A DNA stretch of 64,000 nt, from NCBI GenBank assembly GCA_964019695.1, contig OZ026515.1, positions 42,523,994-42,587,993 on the forward strand, written 5' to 3'. The notes beneath the pieces were generated by a model that was not told the DNA's origin, did not search any database, and worked only from the letters and a program-made list of their open reading frames with translations. Each line of letters begins with the position of its first letter. The first letter of the stretch is position 1. Of this stretch, positions 10,166-21,089 are shown in pieces. This DNA comes from Loripinus fragilis (taxonomy: Eukaryota; Mollusca; Bivalvia; Lucinida; Lucinidae). The translations under genes were made by a program, and so were the position numbers.

Positions 10166-11250
10166 CTTCAGATAAGAGTGTGTTATCAAAATTTTGTTCT
10201 TTCTCAAACCAAACATATGTTGTGAGCACACAAAGTATACATTTACACTAATTCACATTTTTTTGACATAAAATTAGGGGATAACTGTATTCAAAATTTT
10301 CATTTGGGGAGGTATACCCTCGGATATCGGGCAAATACCTCCCGAAATAAAAAAATTGAATATGGTTATCCACATTAAAATGTACTTCTGCAGTTTCAGC
10401 TCAAATTGGAGCGTCGCAAGCCACCTGGAGCTGCACGTCATCCAACAAAATGTGACTTATTAAATGACGTCAAACTGTTTTAGACAGTATATGGCAGGAT
10501 ATATTGTCGCAAATTTTTGACGTTATCCAATCAAACTTCATGTTACAAAAGCAAGTGCATTAGAATGTTCGCTTAGCTAGACCACACTATGCAAGGAGAT
10601 AAAAGTCTAACTGAAAGATGAAAATACAATGGTCATTCCACAAATGTATGGGACATAAACAATTCAAAAGTGAGTTATTTTTATCTACTTTTTGCTTTAT
10701 TGAAAGTGACATTGATGGAAAACTGTTCAGCATTATTGAAAGAACCACTGTGACTGTGTGTATTTGGTTCCCTTGAAACAACTCTGTCTGGATCATGGCA
10801 GTCGACCAAAGGTGCTAAAATCACATTTTTTTCATTGTCACCTTAAAAATGTCTCTCAAAAACATGTTTCCCCATAAGATATTACCGTTTCTTTGTGGTA
10901 GACTAGTTCTTAAGTACAACAAAAAGTAGATAAAATCAACTAACCTTTGACTTGTTTATGTCGGGTGCATTTGCGCAGAATGACATTTGTATTTTAATCA
11001 TACCAATGGACTTTTATAGTGTATAGTGTAAGGTCCAAACTTTTTTTCTTCTGAAGATGGTTTTGTTGCATATCAAATTTAAAGGACAGGAGTGCAGAAG
11101 ATTATGAATGTAAAATGTTTTACCTTATGCACATCCCTGATCTTTTGGGTTTGGTAAAAATATCAGACAATGACATTTCGCTGAAAAGTATATTTGATTG
11201 AAAGGACCTCTGACGGTGGTAATGGGAATCACAGTGTATCGCTGCCTATA
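10166..11250. other. Intron 4 segment without clear features
   Basis: A weak half copy of MITE family G lies near 10170-10380 ('ccaaacatatgttgtgagca'). The rest is AT-rich, with no inverted ends or exon-like signal that I can support. Confidence 0.4.
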
Positions 11251-11254
11251 ATTA

Positions 11255-12330
11255 TACCCCACGCAAACTTTGTTTGTAGGGGGTATACTGTTTTCACGTT
11301 GTCCGTTCGTGTGTGCGTCCGTGTGTGTGTCCTTGCGTCGGTCCGTAACGTTTTGTTTCCTTAATATCTTGAAGAGTCATCGCTGGATTTTCATCAAACC
11401 TTGCAAACATGTTTATATATGCAAGAGAAATACTTTAGACAAAAAAGGAAGGGCTGGGGCCAATTCTGTAAGAGTTATTTGCTTTTGTAGTTGTAAATGG
11501 CTTTTAATATAGGGTTTTATGCTTATGCTATTATAGGCCATACACGGGCCAATCAACTCCTACCATAACTTTTGATGGAACAATTTGATAATTTTCCTAT
11601 GCAATGTTGACACATTGAACATATGCATGAAGGAGTTTGGTTCAGAAAAAATAATTTTTGACAAAATGACAGCTGTGAGAACTTAGACAATTTTTCCCTA
11701 ATAGGGCTTTTGTATATGCATAGATGATGCCTTCATGGGCCGATCAACTTCTACCACAGCTTTTGATGGAGCAATTTGATACTTTGCTTATACAATGAGG
11801 ACACATTGAACATATGCATGAAGGAGTTTTGTTCAGAAAAAAATAATTTTTGACAAAATGACAGCTGTGAGAACCTAGAAAATATTTCCCTAATATGGCT
11901 TTTGTATATGCATAGATGGTGCCTTCATGGGCTGGTCAACCTCTACCACAGCTTTTGATGGAGCAATGTGATACTTTGCCTATACAATGTAGACACATTG
12001 AACATATGCATGAAGGAGTTTGGTTCTAAAAAAATAATTTTTTTGACAAAATGACAGCAGTGAGAACATAGACAATTTTTCCCTAATAAGGTGTTTGTAT
12101 ATGCATAGATGGTGCCTTCATGGGCCGATCAACTCCTACCACAGCTTTTGATGGAGCAGTTTGATACTTTGCAGATACAATGTAGACACATTGAACATAT
12201 GCATGAAGGAGTTTATAATTTTTGTTTGCACAGATTCTACTGAAATCTTCTTTTCAAACTAAGGTCTGCTGGTTTGAACTATAACTTGTCAAGTTTTTTC
12301 ACTGACTCTTACTGTGCGTGGGGTATCTAA
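11255..12330. repeat. GGGGTATACTG repeat with ~192-bp tandem units
   Basis: It opens 'gtttgtagggggtatactg' and closes 'ctgtgcgtggggtatc', an imperfect inverted framing. Inside are four units of about 192 bp marked by 'cttcatgggc', 'ccacagcttttgatggagca' and 'catatgcatgaaggagttt' (starts near 11540, 11731, 11923 and 12116). A second copy is at 21230-22085. Confidence 0.8.
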
Positions 12331-13130
12331 TAAGCATTGCTTATTGACTTTGTTCATTTTGCTAAAAATTAAAGTCTATCAAATGCTTCCATCTTCATAT
12401 ATAAGCTAGCTGTTGGTTTCTTTTTAATGATTTTGCATTTGATTTCTTATTTTCATGAATGAACGGCTTTATTTTGGGGCTAAAATGGTCACTTTTTGTA
12501 TTATACATATTGGAAATAAAAAAAATATTTTTAAAACATCATTATAATACCCCTACACGTGAAAATAATTGATTTCAAAATGTTTTGGTTGAGTCAAATT
12601 TTGCAACCTCTACCCCTTTGGTAGCGTCTCCTGTTTTGTCATATGGGTCTGCCTGTCTTATTATAACCTTAATTTGTTCCTAATACATCAAGCCTCTTAC
12701 CAGTGATAGCTTATGCATAGGGATGTTTTGGGAAGCATCTGAAAAATAGACAGATACCCTATCAAAGTGTCAGAAGTCCTTAACCACTTTATATGCTTTG
12801 GCTATGATCTGAGTGATACCCAAGATTGACTTAGGTGGTGGAGAAATGGCTTTTATATTTTGTGGTGCACATCCTCGCTTCATGACAATATTCAGATGAG
12901 TGATCCAGGGCCCAAGGGCCTTCTTATTCTATCCCACCGTTGCACCCATTATAGATTCTTACACCAGATAGGAATTTCTGCTGTTTTAAGGATGTGAGAT
13001 ACAATTTTATCTCACCCATGGGAAAGATAAAAAATTTCGGCATGGCCCACACATTGTTAGACAAGTGAAATCATCGGCATGTTTAATTGTAGCATTTTGT
13101 TATATGTCGCATCCAAACTTCTAGAAGACT
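12331..13130. other. Intron 4 segment without clear features
   Basis: AT-rich sequence. A fragment near 12890-13030 resembles half of palindrome family K. No coding or structural signal otherwise. Confidence 0.35.
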
Positions 13131-13139
13131 TTTTTAACT

Positions 13140-13425
13140 CACCTGAGCGGATCCAGGGGTCGCGAGTTCGATCCCGGCCCGGTACCATACTTTCGTGGAG
13201 ATTGATCATGAAATAATTTCTATGGTCATTCTCCTCCCTTCCGCTGATTTATTCAAGAAGGGTTGTTTGTCAGTTACAAGCGAAAGTATGTGCACAAATT
13301 ACTGGTTAACCGCTTGCTCAAGCCTGCCCAGGAAAAAGTGTGGTTAAGTGAACTGACCGTCCCGCAATGACCATAGCTGTTGACATGGGACGTAAAGCAA
13401 CAAAAACAAACAAACAAATCACCTG
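13140..13425 (+). mobile_element. SINE-2 (tRNA-derived, second family)
   Basis: It contains a B-box region 'gcgagttcgatcccggcc', a body with 'ggtcattctcctcccttccg' and 'gcccaggaaaaagtgtggtt', and a tail of 'aaaaacaaacaaacaa'. Other copies: 20590-20745 (3' half) and 57488-58165 (interrupted twice). Confidence 0.78.
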
Positions 13426-13426
13426 A

Positions 13427-13880
13427 GCCGAAGGCTCTACATAAGCTATTGCGATTACTTTTTGTCCGTCATCAGTGGTTTGGATGTCTGTCCGTGCATC
13501 GGTTAATCTTTCTTTGAACAACATCTCCTTCTGAACCACTGGTCCAAATTTAGAACGGGGCTGCAGCGGGGCTATAGTCAGATTCTCTGACAATTCTAGT
13601 TTCCCTTGATTCGGGGAGGATTTTTGTATTCTGATGGATTTTTTTCTTTTACAGATAGCTACAATAAGGATGAGATTGTCCATTATATATTTTAAGGGAT
13701 CACAAGCAGACTTTTCTAATATTGTATTTATCATAGCAAACAAGGCAGACCCTGATAAACTGCAGTATTACCAGAATTCATGAAACTGCTGATCTATCAA
13801 AATTCATAGCTGGGTATTGGGAGGAGCTATGCTTTCCTTTATAAACAGCCATCTCCGGTGAGCCACCCAGGGCCCTCTTG
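13427..13880. repeat. CACCTGAGCC repeat
   Basis: It starts 'cacctgagccgaaggctc' and includes 'gtccgtcatcagtggtttgg' and 'cggggctatagtcagattct'. Related repeats lie at 42765-44180 and 62130-62350. The 141-residue reverse frame here spans SINE-2 and this repeat and is not a gene. Confidence 0.65.
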
Positions 13881-13954
13881 TTTAAATATAAAAATGTGGT
13901 ATTAAATGGTGTGCAAGAAAAAGAATCCATTTATGTGAGGGTGGGATAAATAGA

Positions 13955-14100
13955 ATCCATCATTGGTGTTCAGTGGGGACAGAAAAATCCCAACCCGAGG
14001 GCCCACCGTTCCAGTGGGAAACGAGGCTTGCCGAGTTTCCCACTGAACGGTGGACCCGAGGGTTGGGATTGTTCTGGAACCACTGAACACCAATGATCAA
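13955..14100. repeat. Long palindrome, family K relative
   Basis: Arms 'atcattggtgttcagtgg' and 'ccactgaacaccaatgat' enclose a second near-perfect pair 'ccaacccgagggcccaccgt' / 'acggtggacccgagggttgg'. From 14100 to 14640 no further feature is evident. Confidence 0.78.
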
Positions 14101-14775
14101 TTCTTTTTCTCATATACCACGACCGTACAGTACAGTACTGTGTAATATTTGTTGGTGACGTCACTGAGATCGATGTTTACAGTCAATGACGCGCGCTGTA
14201 TAAATCAACTTGAAACGGCGAATAAACAGCGCATTAAACAATGAACAAATGGTTATTTCATCAAAATGGATTTACAAGAACTAGCTTATTAGCCACAGTA
14301 ACTCGAGTAAGTAATTTTGTTGAGGAAAATGTGTGTGTGTGGTGTGTTTTTACATCGTCAAGGCTCCCCGTCCCGGTGGATTCAGTCACTTGAAATGCCC
14401 AACACAGCAGGTTAAATTTGTCAATCGCAATGCACTCAGCATGTTCAAAGCATTGAATAAAGGTTGTAAGTAAAAATGCGCAGTTTTACTTTTAAACCAA
14501 GTTGAAGGCCGACTTAAATCGCTGAAAATTCAACATAGAATTTTTTCCTGACTGACAACAATTCAACGAATACAGTCATGCGCCAAAAATGTTATCTCAC
14601 ATTAACAACCGGCCGCGTGTGGCTTATCTCGTATTAGTTATGCTTATCTCACATGGGTAGCGATGTGGGACAGATTTTTCCGACAGCGGGCTTACATAGG
14701 GATCACTCGATCTCGTATGCGTTGGTATGTGAGAAAGAAAAATCTGTCCCTAGCTAGCACCATATGTCATTCCTC

Positions 14776-14878
14776 GGTGGGATAGAAAAATCTGTCCCTC
14801 GCTATCACCAAATGTCATCACTCGAGCAGAGTGATGACATTTTGTGATAGTGAGGGACAGATTTTTCTATCCCACCCT
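14776..14878. repeat. Palindrome family K, upstream of exon 5
   Basis: Arms 'tgggatagaaaaatctgtcc' and 'ggacagatttttctatccca' with an inner pair 'aaatgtcatcactcgagca' / 'gagtgatgacatttt'. It ends about 70 bp before exon 5. Fragments of the same family extend back to 14640. Confidence 0.8.
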
Positions 14879-14947
14879 CACACTCATGATAGATTCTTAT
14901 ATTATCACAAGGGCTGTCCTACATGGTTTACGGTGTATATTTTTAAG

Positions 14948-15138
14948 TGCCATGTGGCCTGGTCTGGAATGTCTTGCTGAAGTGCTTGTTGGGGTGGACC
15001 TAAAACATCACTGTTTTGAGCGAATGAAGGGCATTGTGTGGAGTAATCCTGATGGTATCATCTCAGAGATTGAGAAGCGAGTTGGAGCACTCTTTGATTT
15101 ATCTGGATTGAGGGAGTTTGATTTAACTGACTGTGAAA
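14948..15138 (+). CDS. Exon 5: helical six-Cys module H1, C-terminal half
   Basis: Acceptor 'gtatatttttaag' (weak pyrimidine tract), donor 'gtaagt'. It is 191 bp, phase 2 in and phase 1 out. I chose this acceptor because the joined text CLAMWPGLECLAE lines up with CSSFWEGIECLAE (exon 12) and CGAFNEFVECIAD (exon 15): the x8 spacing between Cys 3 and Cys 4 and the ECLA/ECIA motif match in all three. Cys 5 follows after x13 (HHCFERM) and Cys 6 after x39 (LTDCE). The sequence between them looks helical. The long frame that opens at 14844 is not coding in its first part, which is a MITE end. Confidence 0.87.
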
Positions 15139-15186
15139 GTAAGTAATAAACTCCTTCTTCTCATACCACCCTTTCAGGAATACCAC

Positions 15187-15430
15187 GCATGGGTGAAAGT
15201 TTTCAGGATTAATCCTGAATTCAGGATTTTGAGGCTGACTTTCTATCGAAAGTCAGCCTCAAAATGCTGAATTATGGAGATTATAATAGCTTCTTTGATT
15301 AGTTTTCAGGTTATCTAAGCACAATCATTTTAACTTCAAATTATCCATTTTTGTAAGCATCCTGCAAGTTTTAAAATTTGAATTTCTAAAGTTCAGGTTT
15401 TTGGAAATTTTGAACTTTCACCCATGTACC
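15187..15430. mobile_element. MITE with CATGGGTGAAAGT ends
   Basis: Inverted ends 'catgggtgaaagttttcagg' and 'aactttcacccatg'. An inner perfect hairpin 'tgaggctgactttc' / 'gaaagtcagcctca' lies at 15218-15254. It starts about 50 bp after exon 5. A family C palindrome follows at 15440-15535. Confidence 0.75.
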
Positions 15431-15792
15431 ATGGGAGTGTCAAACAACTTGGATCCAGATCAGCCCAACATTTGTCAGGCCTGATCTGGGCCAAAACAGT
15501 TTGTAAAAGTCATCAGCAGACGGCACTAAGAGATAAAGAGTAAGCCCTTGCCCGGCAAACTCCCATGTAATCTGAGTAGATCTGACTGATCATATTTGAC
15601 ACTACTTTGTTATTAATTTAGTGGTTGGTATAAGTCAAAGCGCAAGTGTGAGATTTGGCCTCCAGCCAGTACTCAGTAGAGCTGACCAAAGACCTTTGCC
15701 TGGGACAACCCAAAATCACTTGATAAATAACTTTTCATTAATCAACTACTTATGTGTAGCACTTTTACATTTGATTTGACGTTGGCCTAATA

Positions 15793-16904
15793 TACTTAAG
15801 GAATAAAGATACGCAACAGATGAAAAAAATATTTTTTGGGTAGTTATATGATGTTTTGATTAAATTCCTATTAGAATGTGCTTACTGACTATTAATGACA
15901 TGTGATGAAATGTGAAAACGTCACTTTAACGATGAAATTAACGCCACAGGATGAAAACATTTATAAATGTAAAAATGTGACGTTGATGTCAGAATGAAGA
16001 TCATAGAACCCAATCTTCTTTGTGACTTATTTCGTGGCGTCGACTCAAGAATGTGCAATCAAAGAAAGTATCCCAACATGCTGAAATGTCAGTCAAATAT
16101 TGCTTCAAACCAGCTCCTGAAATGCAAGTATGCACAATGACAAAGAATAAGTATTAAACGTCACTTAAAGCCTTCGAGTTGATGTAATTGATGCATTACA
16201 TGTCTATCGAACCTAAAGATAACTTTGTCCGCAAAAGTTACCTTACCATACTTACAGAACCTGTAAACTTGTGTCAGCGGGACGTTACATTGATGTTAGT
16301 CATACTGAACACAGCATAAATTTGCAAATGAAAACAACATGTTATATGCGGGAAGTAAGCATTAAACTTGCTAACTATAACCAAAATTTTGCCACTCGGC
16401 CATTCTCTCATCAGAAAAATGTGTAAACATTATGGTGCCTTTAAAGTGCAAAATAATGAATTTTGACGCCATAATGCACATTTTATTGACATCTAACAGT
16501 CTAAAGTCATAGTTCGTGCAGTAAATGTGTGCTTTTATTGAACAAAACTAAAGAAAATAGAATTTTACCGCATTTAACGCAATATTTGCTCTTGACGTTA
16601 TTGAGGTTGCAAGCTGATCATTTCCTGGATTCCCAAATTTTTTTCCAAAGGTTTCGTAAACAACAAACCTGTTTTTGATAGAAAATTGACATTTATTGAC
16701 CATGTTTCACAGTTTTCTACATGGGGTCAGGATGATTACGCGCATGCTTGCCGGCATAAGTAATCAATGTAGTGGCTTAACCTACTGTAATGTGACGGAA
16801 ACATGCTGCTTTATTAAATAACATCATCTACACAACCGACTTACATTACATTTTATGTTTACAGTGAATTGAAGTGATTGTTGCGTTTCTTTATTCCTTA
16901 AGTA
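15793..16904. mobile_element. 1.1-kb TA-flanked inverted-repeat element
   Basis: 26-bp termini start TACTTAAGGAATAAAGA and continue ACGCAACA; both ends match with one mismatch. TA lies outside each end (15791-15792, 16905-16906). The interior has no ORF of note, so it is a non-autonomous or decayed Tc1/mariner-superfamily element by inference. Confidence 0.82.
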
Positions 16905-17119
16905 TACATGTAACCTTATACTAATACTGTTGACCTCAAGTCAGTATTGGTTGAACTTGGATCAAATGGAAAGAAACTAAGAGTCTGTGAAGTGTATAAA
17001 TACAAAACACACACAATTCTCTATCATAACTATGTGATGTCTCCCTTCCTTTTTTGAAGAAAAAAAAAACACACACACAAAATGCAAGACTTGTTAGCAG
17101 TCATTTAACATCACACATT

Positions 17120-18470
17120 TTTACTCCCCGACGAAGTCGGAGGGATATAGTTTTGACCTTGTCAGTCCATCCGTCCGTCCACACTTTTTGTACGTCAGGA
17201 CCCATATCTCAGTACCTACTGGTCAGATTTGACTCATTCTTGGTATGAATGATGAGTACCATGTAATCTGGATATTCTATAAGTTTCATCAAAATCAATC
17301 CCTTAACACTTGGAGTTATTGCCCTTGTCTACACTTTTTGTCTGTCCAGAACCATAGCTCAGTACCTATTGGTCAGATTTGAATCATTCTTGGTATGAAT
17401 GATTAGTACCATGGATTCTCAATATCCTATAAGTTTCATCAAAATCAATCCCTTAACACTTGGAGTGATTGCCCTTGTCTACACTTTTTGTCTATCCGGA
17501 ACCATATCTCAGTACCTATTGGTAAGATTTGATTCATTCTTGGTATGAATGATTAGTACCATGGAATCTCGATATCCTATAAGTTTCGTAAAAATCGACC
17601 CCTTAACACTTGGAGTTATTGCAATTGTCTACACTCTTTGTCTGTCCGGAACCATATCTCAGTACCTATTGGTCAGATTTGATTCACTTTTGGTATGAAT
17701 GATTAGTATCATGGAATCTCGGTATCCTATAAGTTTCGTCAAAAATGACCCCTTAACACTTGGATTTATTGCCCTTGTCTACACTTTTTGTCTGTCTGTA
17801 GCCATATCTCAGTATCTATTGGTCAGATTTGATTCATTCTGTATATGAATAAATAGTACCATGGAATCTCGATATTCTATAAGTTTCGTCAAAATCAACC
17901 CCTGAACACTTGAGTTATTGCCCTTGTCTTAGTATATGCAATTATAATGCAAAACCAATATTAGCTTTTTTGTGTATTGATCTTCACATTTCCTCAAAGC
18001 TATTATATTTAACAACGTCTCACTATAAACCATGATTGCCCATTGCCTGTAGATAAGTATGGCAGTGCAAAAATTTTACCCCACCCCTTTTCAAATATTT
18101 AAATTTCGCAATAACTAAAACAGTTGTCAATATTGTTTGCTGAAAGTGTGCATGCAGGCAGAGGAGCAATAGATTTATAACATATCAAACAGGATTTTAG
18201 TTTGAAGGCCTGGGTTCGATCCCCTGGGTGGACTTAAGGGGTGGGGCTGAGGCCAAAATTAAACTTTTTCGGAATATGGTCATGTTGCACATCAAATTAA
18301 AGCTAATGATGCATGCAACAACATGGTAGCAAATAATTTGCCCCCAGACCCACCCTTGACCCCGGGGGTGGGGTCAAAAGGTCAAACCATATATTTTTTC
18401 TGAAAGTCGTCATGTGAACCTTGGGTTTAGATAAATGGGAATTATGTTTAGTGCAGTACCTTAATTAATT
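17120..18470. repeat. GAAGTCGGAGGG repeat with exact 150-bp tandem units
   Basis: It opens 'cgacgaagtcggagggatat'. The motif 'acactttttg' recurs at 17181, 17331, 17481, 17631 (one change) and 17781, i.e. every 150 bp. Each unit contains 'accatatctcagtacctatt' and 'cttaacacttggagttattg'. A single-unit copy with the same downstream sequence lies at 47900-48790. Confidence 0.85.
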
Positions 18471-19804
18471 TTTTGTGCAATTGGGTATGTTACTCACTCC
18501 TTTTTCAGTCATTTGGATATTTCAAATTTTAATAAGGTATTCAAAATTTCTAAGAAATGCTTATTTGCATATTTTGCTTTTTTCAATTGGGTATTTTCAT
18601 AGGTGTTAAAACATTCCATGATTTTACAGTTTGTTTTAGACACAGTCACATCAGAATGGAAGCTGCTTTCAATTTCAGGGATGTCTATTCTCGTTGAAAA
18701 TTGAGGATACAATTCTGAATCCTGGTCTAACACACTTATAAAGGAGTTTAATAACGATATCAACATTATCTGAATGAATTCCAACTTAAAGCCGCATAGT
18801 CTGTAACTTTTGATCTTTTAATTTTAGAAAAATTGTTTCTATTTTTCAAGAACACAATAAAAAACAAAAATATCAGGAAAACATTTTACCAATTTCGTAA
18901 ATCTTAACAAATTATCAGTATCGAAACAACAGCATTTATGTTAAAAATTAACTGTCTATAATTATTGGAGGGACACAAATAATTACCAACAAGAGATATT
19001 TTATAAGATAATTTACTTTTCCATGCAGTTTTCAGCCATAGCAAACATATTTTGTGAAAACGTAGCTTAATTCTACTTTTACAATTGATTTAAAAAGAAA
19101 ATGAAAATTTTCGAAAAATGTCAATAGTTGCAGACTTAGTCTCTTTAAATAACCTTTATTCTGTTGCTTTGCTGCACAAAATTAACTTTATTTTGCCCTC
19201 GCTTCAACGTGGCAACCATTTTGGCCAAACACGATGCTATCATTCAATTAAAACCAGGCAGTTGACTGTGTTCTTTTAGCCACTCTGAACTCAATGCGAA
19301 CCATGAACGGTGCAAACTCCCCAATAGTGCCAAACATACTTCCAGTCGTCCTTGTACCAGAAAATTGGGGAGTTTACGGACCGCAAAGTGATAAAAGACA
19401 GTATGCACTGCTATTTATTTGCATTTGGTATTCAGAATTTCTCTTGCATTTTGTTACGCTACCGATTCAGTTCTAATTGATTTTTTTTTATTAATTAATT
19501 AAGCAAATACGCTTACTAATTAAGGTATTGTTAGTGATTTACTTTTTTCTCTAAAATAAACTTTCGTCCGTGGATATAAATTTGACCAATTTGTTTTGTT
19601 TAAGCTATATTCCATTATCCCTTAGCCTGCAAGACACAAATTTTAACACCTGCTCTTCTCTTCTGCTTTATATTTTCTTAAGTACCCTATACTACAAACA
19701 CTATGGACCCAGATCAGACTGCTCACTTGGGAGCAGTCCAATTAGGGTTCATATTGTTTGCCATATTGTCTGCTTCTATGGAAAAATTTAGTCTGGCCTT
19801 GAGA
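18471..19804. other. Intron 5 segment without clear features
   Basis: AT-rich. A 91-codon reverse frame (18509-18784) shows no recognisable motif. A hairpin 'aactccccaat' / 'attggggagtt' lies at about 19315-19375. A palindrome resembling 'ggacccagatcagactgctc' lies at 19705-19765. Confidence 0.4.
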
Positions 19805-20015
19805 ATATAAAACTTTTTGCTTAACTCAACTGAGCATGAAATTTCTTTTCATAAAAACTAAACTATATAGAAATAAAGACTCTTTTGTTTTAATGCTCTC
19901 ATTTGTTTTATTTATTATGATAATAAATGTTAAATGCCTATATATGCTGGCATTTTAACATTTATGAAACAAGATAAATATCATGCTCAATTGAGTTGAG
20001 CATAAAAATATTGTG
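19805..20015. mobile_element. Foldback MITE, family E copy
   Basis: Termini 'aactcaactgagcatgaaat' and 'gctcaattgagttgagcat', with a central inverted pair around 'gctggcattttaacattta'. Confidence 0.8.
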
Positions 20016-20232
20016 TATCATCATCATTCATGGCCAGGCCCAATAACATGTCATGCCCAAAACTGTGATCTTAACCAAAACTGAGCGACATCTAGATAAT
20101 ATAACTAGTATTTCTGAGGTTTTTTTTCCTTAAAAATAAATTTAAAAAAAATGCAGCAAGAAAGCATGAAAACTTACCCAAAATACAAAGGATTATAAAA
20201 AGATATGGAGCTGGGCTTATCATCGTATAATT

Positions 20233-20400
20233 TGGGAGCGCAGCGGCTCAGTGGTAAGGTGCTTGACTCTTGACTGCGTTGTGTCCTTGATCAAGAGCAT
20301 TTATCTTAGCTTACTACTGGTTCAACCCAGGAAGACCTGTCCTTTTATAACTGAAAGATTGTTGATGGGACGTAAAGAATTAGATCAAGCAAAAACAAAA
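20233..20400 (+). mobile_element. SINE-1 copy with internal deletion
   Basis: The head 'gggagcgcagcggctcagtg' is followed directly by 'actgcgttgtgtccttga', so the B-box region is missing. Confidence 0.75.
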
Positions 20401-20411
20401 TCATCATATAA

Positions 20412-20745
20412 TTTGAGCCACAACATGAGATTTCTGACAATGTGGTTTGTGTGACAAGCAAGGTCTCAGATCAGCCTGCGCATACACACAGTCTGATCAG
20501 AGCCTTTACAAGTCGTTTGAATATTCTATGAATGGTAAGGCTTCTGACCGACATTATTTGGAGTTTCTTAGCTTAAAAGGAGGTACACTGGCTTGTTATT
20601 GTCAGTTACAAGCGAAAGTATATGCACAAAGTACTGGTTAACCCCTTGTTCAAGCTTACCCAGGAAAAAATGTGGTTAGATGAACTGACCTTCCTGCCAT
20701 GATCATAGCTGTTGACTTGGGACGTAAAGCAACAAAACATTGATA
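20412..20745. mobile_element. MITE D fragment joined to SINE-2 3' half
   Basis: 20412-20590 matches the left part of MITE D ('ttgagccacaacatgagatt', 'cagtctgatcagagccttta'). It breaks into the SINE-2 body ('gtcagttacaagcgaaagta', 'gacgtaaagcaacaaaa'). Confidence 0.7.
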
Positions 20746-20774
20746 CCAAATAAACAGATAAAACCAAGCCATAG

Positions 20775-20842
20775 TCTGTTCTTATAGAGGCAAGATTTAC
20801 AGTAGTAGGAACAGGTTCTTTGACTTTGAATCTTGTAATTGG
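20775..20842 (+). pseudogene. Relic partial copy of exon 6
   Basis: This stretch aligns without gaps to 20943-21010 in exon 6 (offset 168 bp). Shared blocks include 'agaggcaagatttaca', 'aggttct/aagttcc' and 'cttgtaat'. In the exon frame it reads CSYRGKIYSSRN, then FFDFESCNWR: the two Cys of the aligned part are kept and there is no stop. The CxC-containing second half is absent. It is probably a tandem duplication remnant or a mini-exon that has lost function. Confidence 0.7.
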
Positions 20843-20873
20843 CGCTAATCATTACATGTATTTTACTTTTCAG

Positions 20874-21062
20874 ATGTCATTCCACCTATTGTGATACCAG
20901 ATAAACCGGATAAACCTGAGCCACCTGTTAGGACTGACAAAGACTGTTCGTTTAGAGGCAAGATTTACAAAAGTGGAGACAAGTTCCCTGACCTGGAATC
21001 CTGTAATGACTGCTTTTGCTCCAATGGAAGAGTAGGATGCACTTTGATGGACTGCTTATCAG
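20874..21062 (+). CDS. Exon 6: Pro-rich linker plus VWC-N/pacifastin-like module, copy 1
   Basis: Acceptor 'tgtattttacttttcag', donor 'gtaaag'. It is 189 bp and phase 1-1. The first ~24 residues are a Pro/Asp/Lys-rich spacer (VIPPIVIPDKPDKPEPP). A six-Cys core follows: C-x18-C-x2-C-x1-C-x6-C-x4-C, reading CNDCFCSNGRVGCTLMDC at its end. This CNxCxC...CTxxxC signature is seen in pacifastin-type inhibitor modules and in subdomain 1 of VWC domains. I cannot separate the two by eye. A reactive-site assignment is not justified. Exon 9 carries a second copy. A partial relic of this exon lies 168 bp upstream. Confidence 0.9.
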
Positions 21063-21089
21063 GTAAAGTTCTCTAGGTCCGGGTTGTTT

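Noticed and set aside
13318..13743. 141-codon reverse frame
   Set aside because: Spans the 3' part of a SINE-2 and a CACCTGAGCC repeat; no domain pattern and no splice context.
14844..14947. Upstream extension of the exon 5 frame to an ATG
   Set aside because: The sequence is the end of a family K palindrome, and alignment of H1-H3 fixes the boundary at 14948.
18509..18784. 91-codon reverse frame in intron 5
   Set aside because: No motif, no homologous copy in the window and AT-rich composition; not enough to call a gene.
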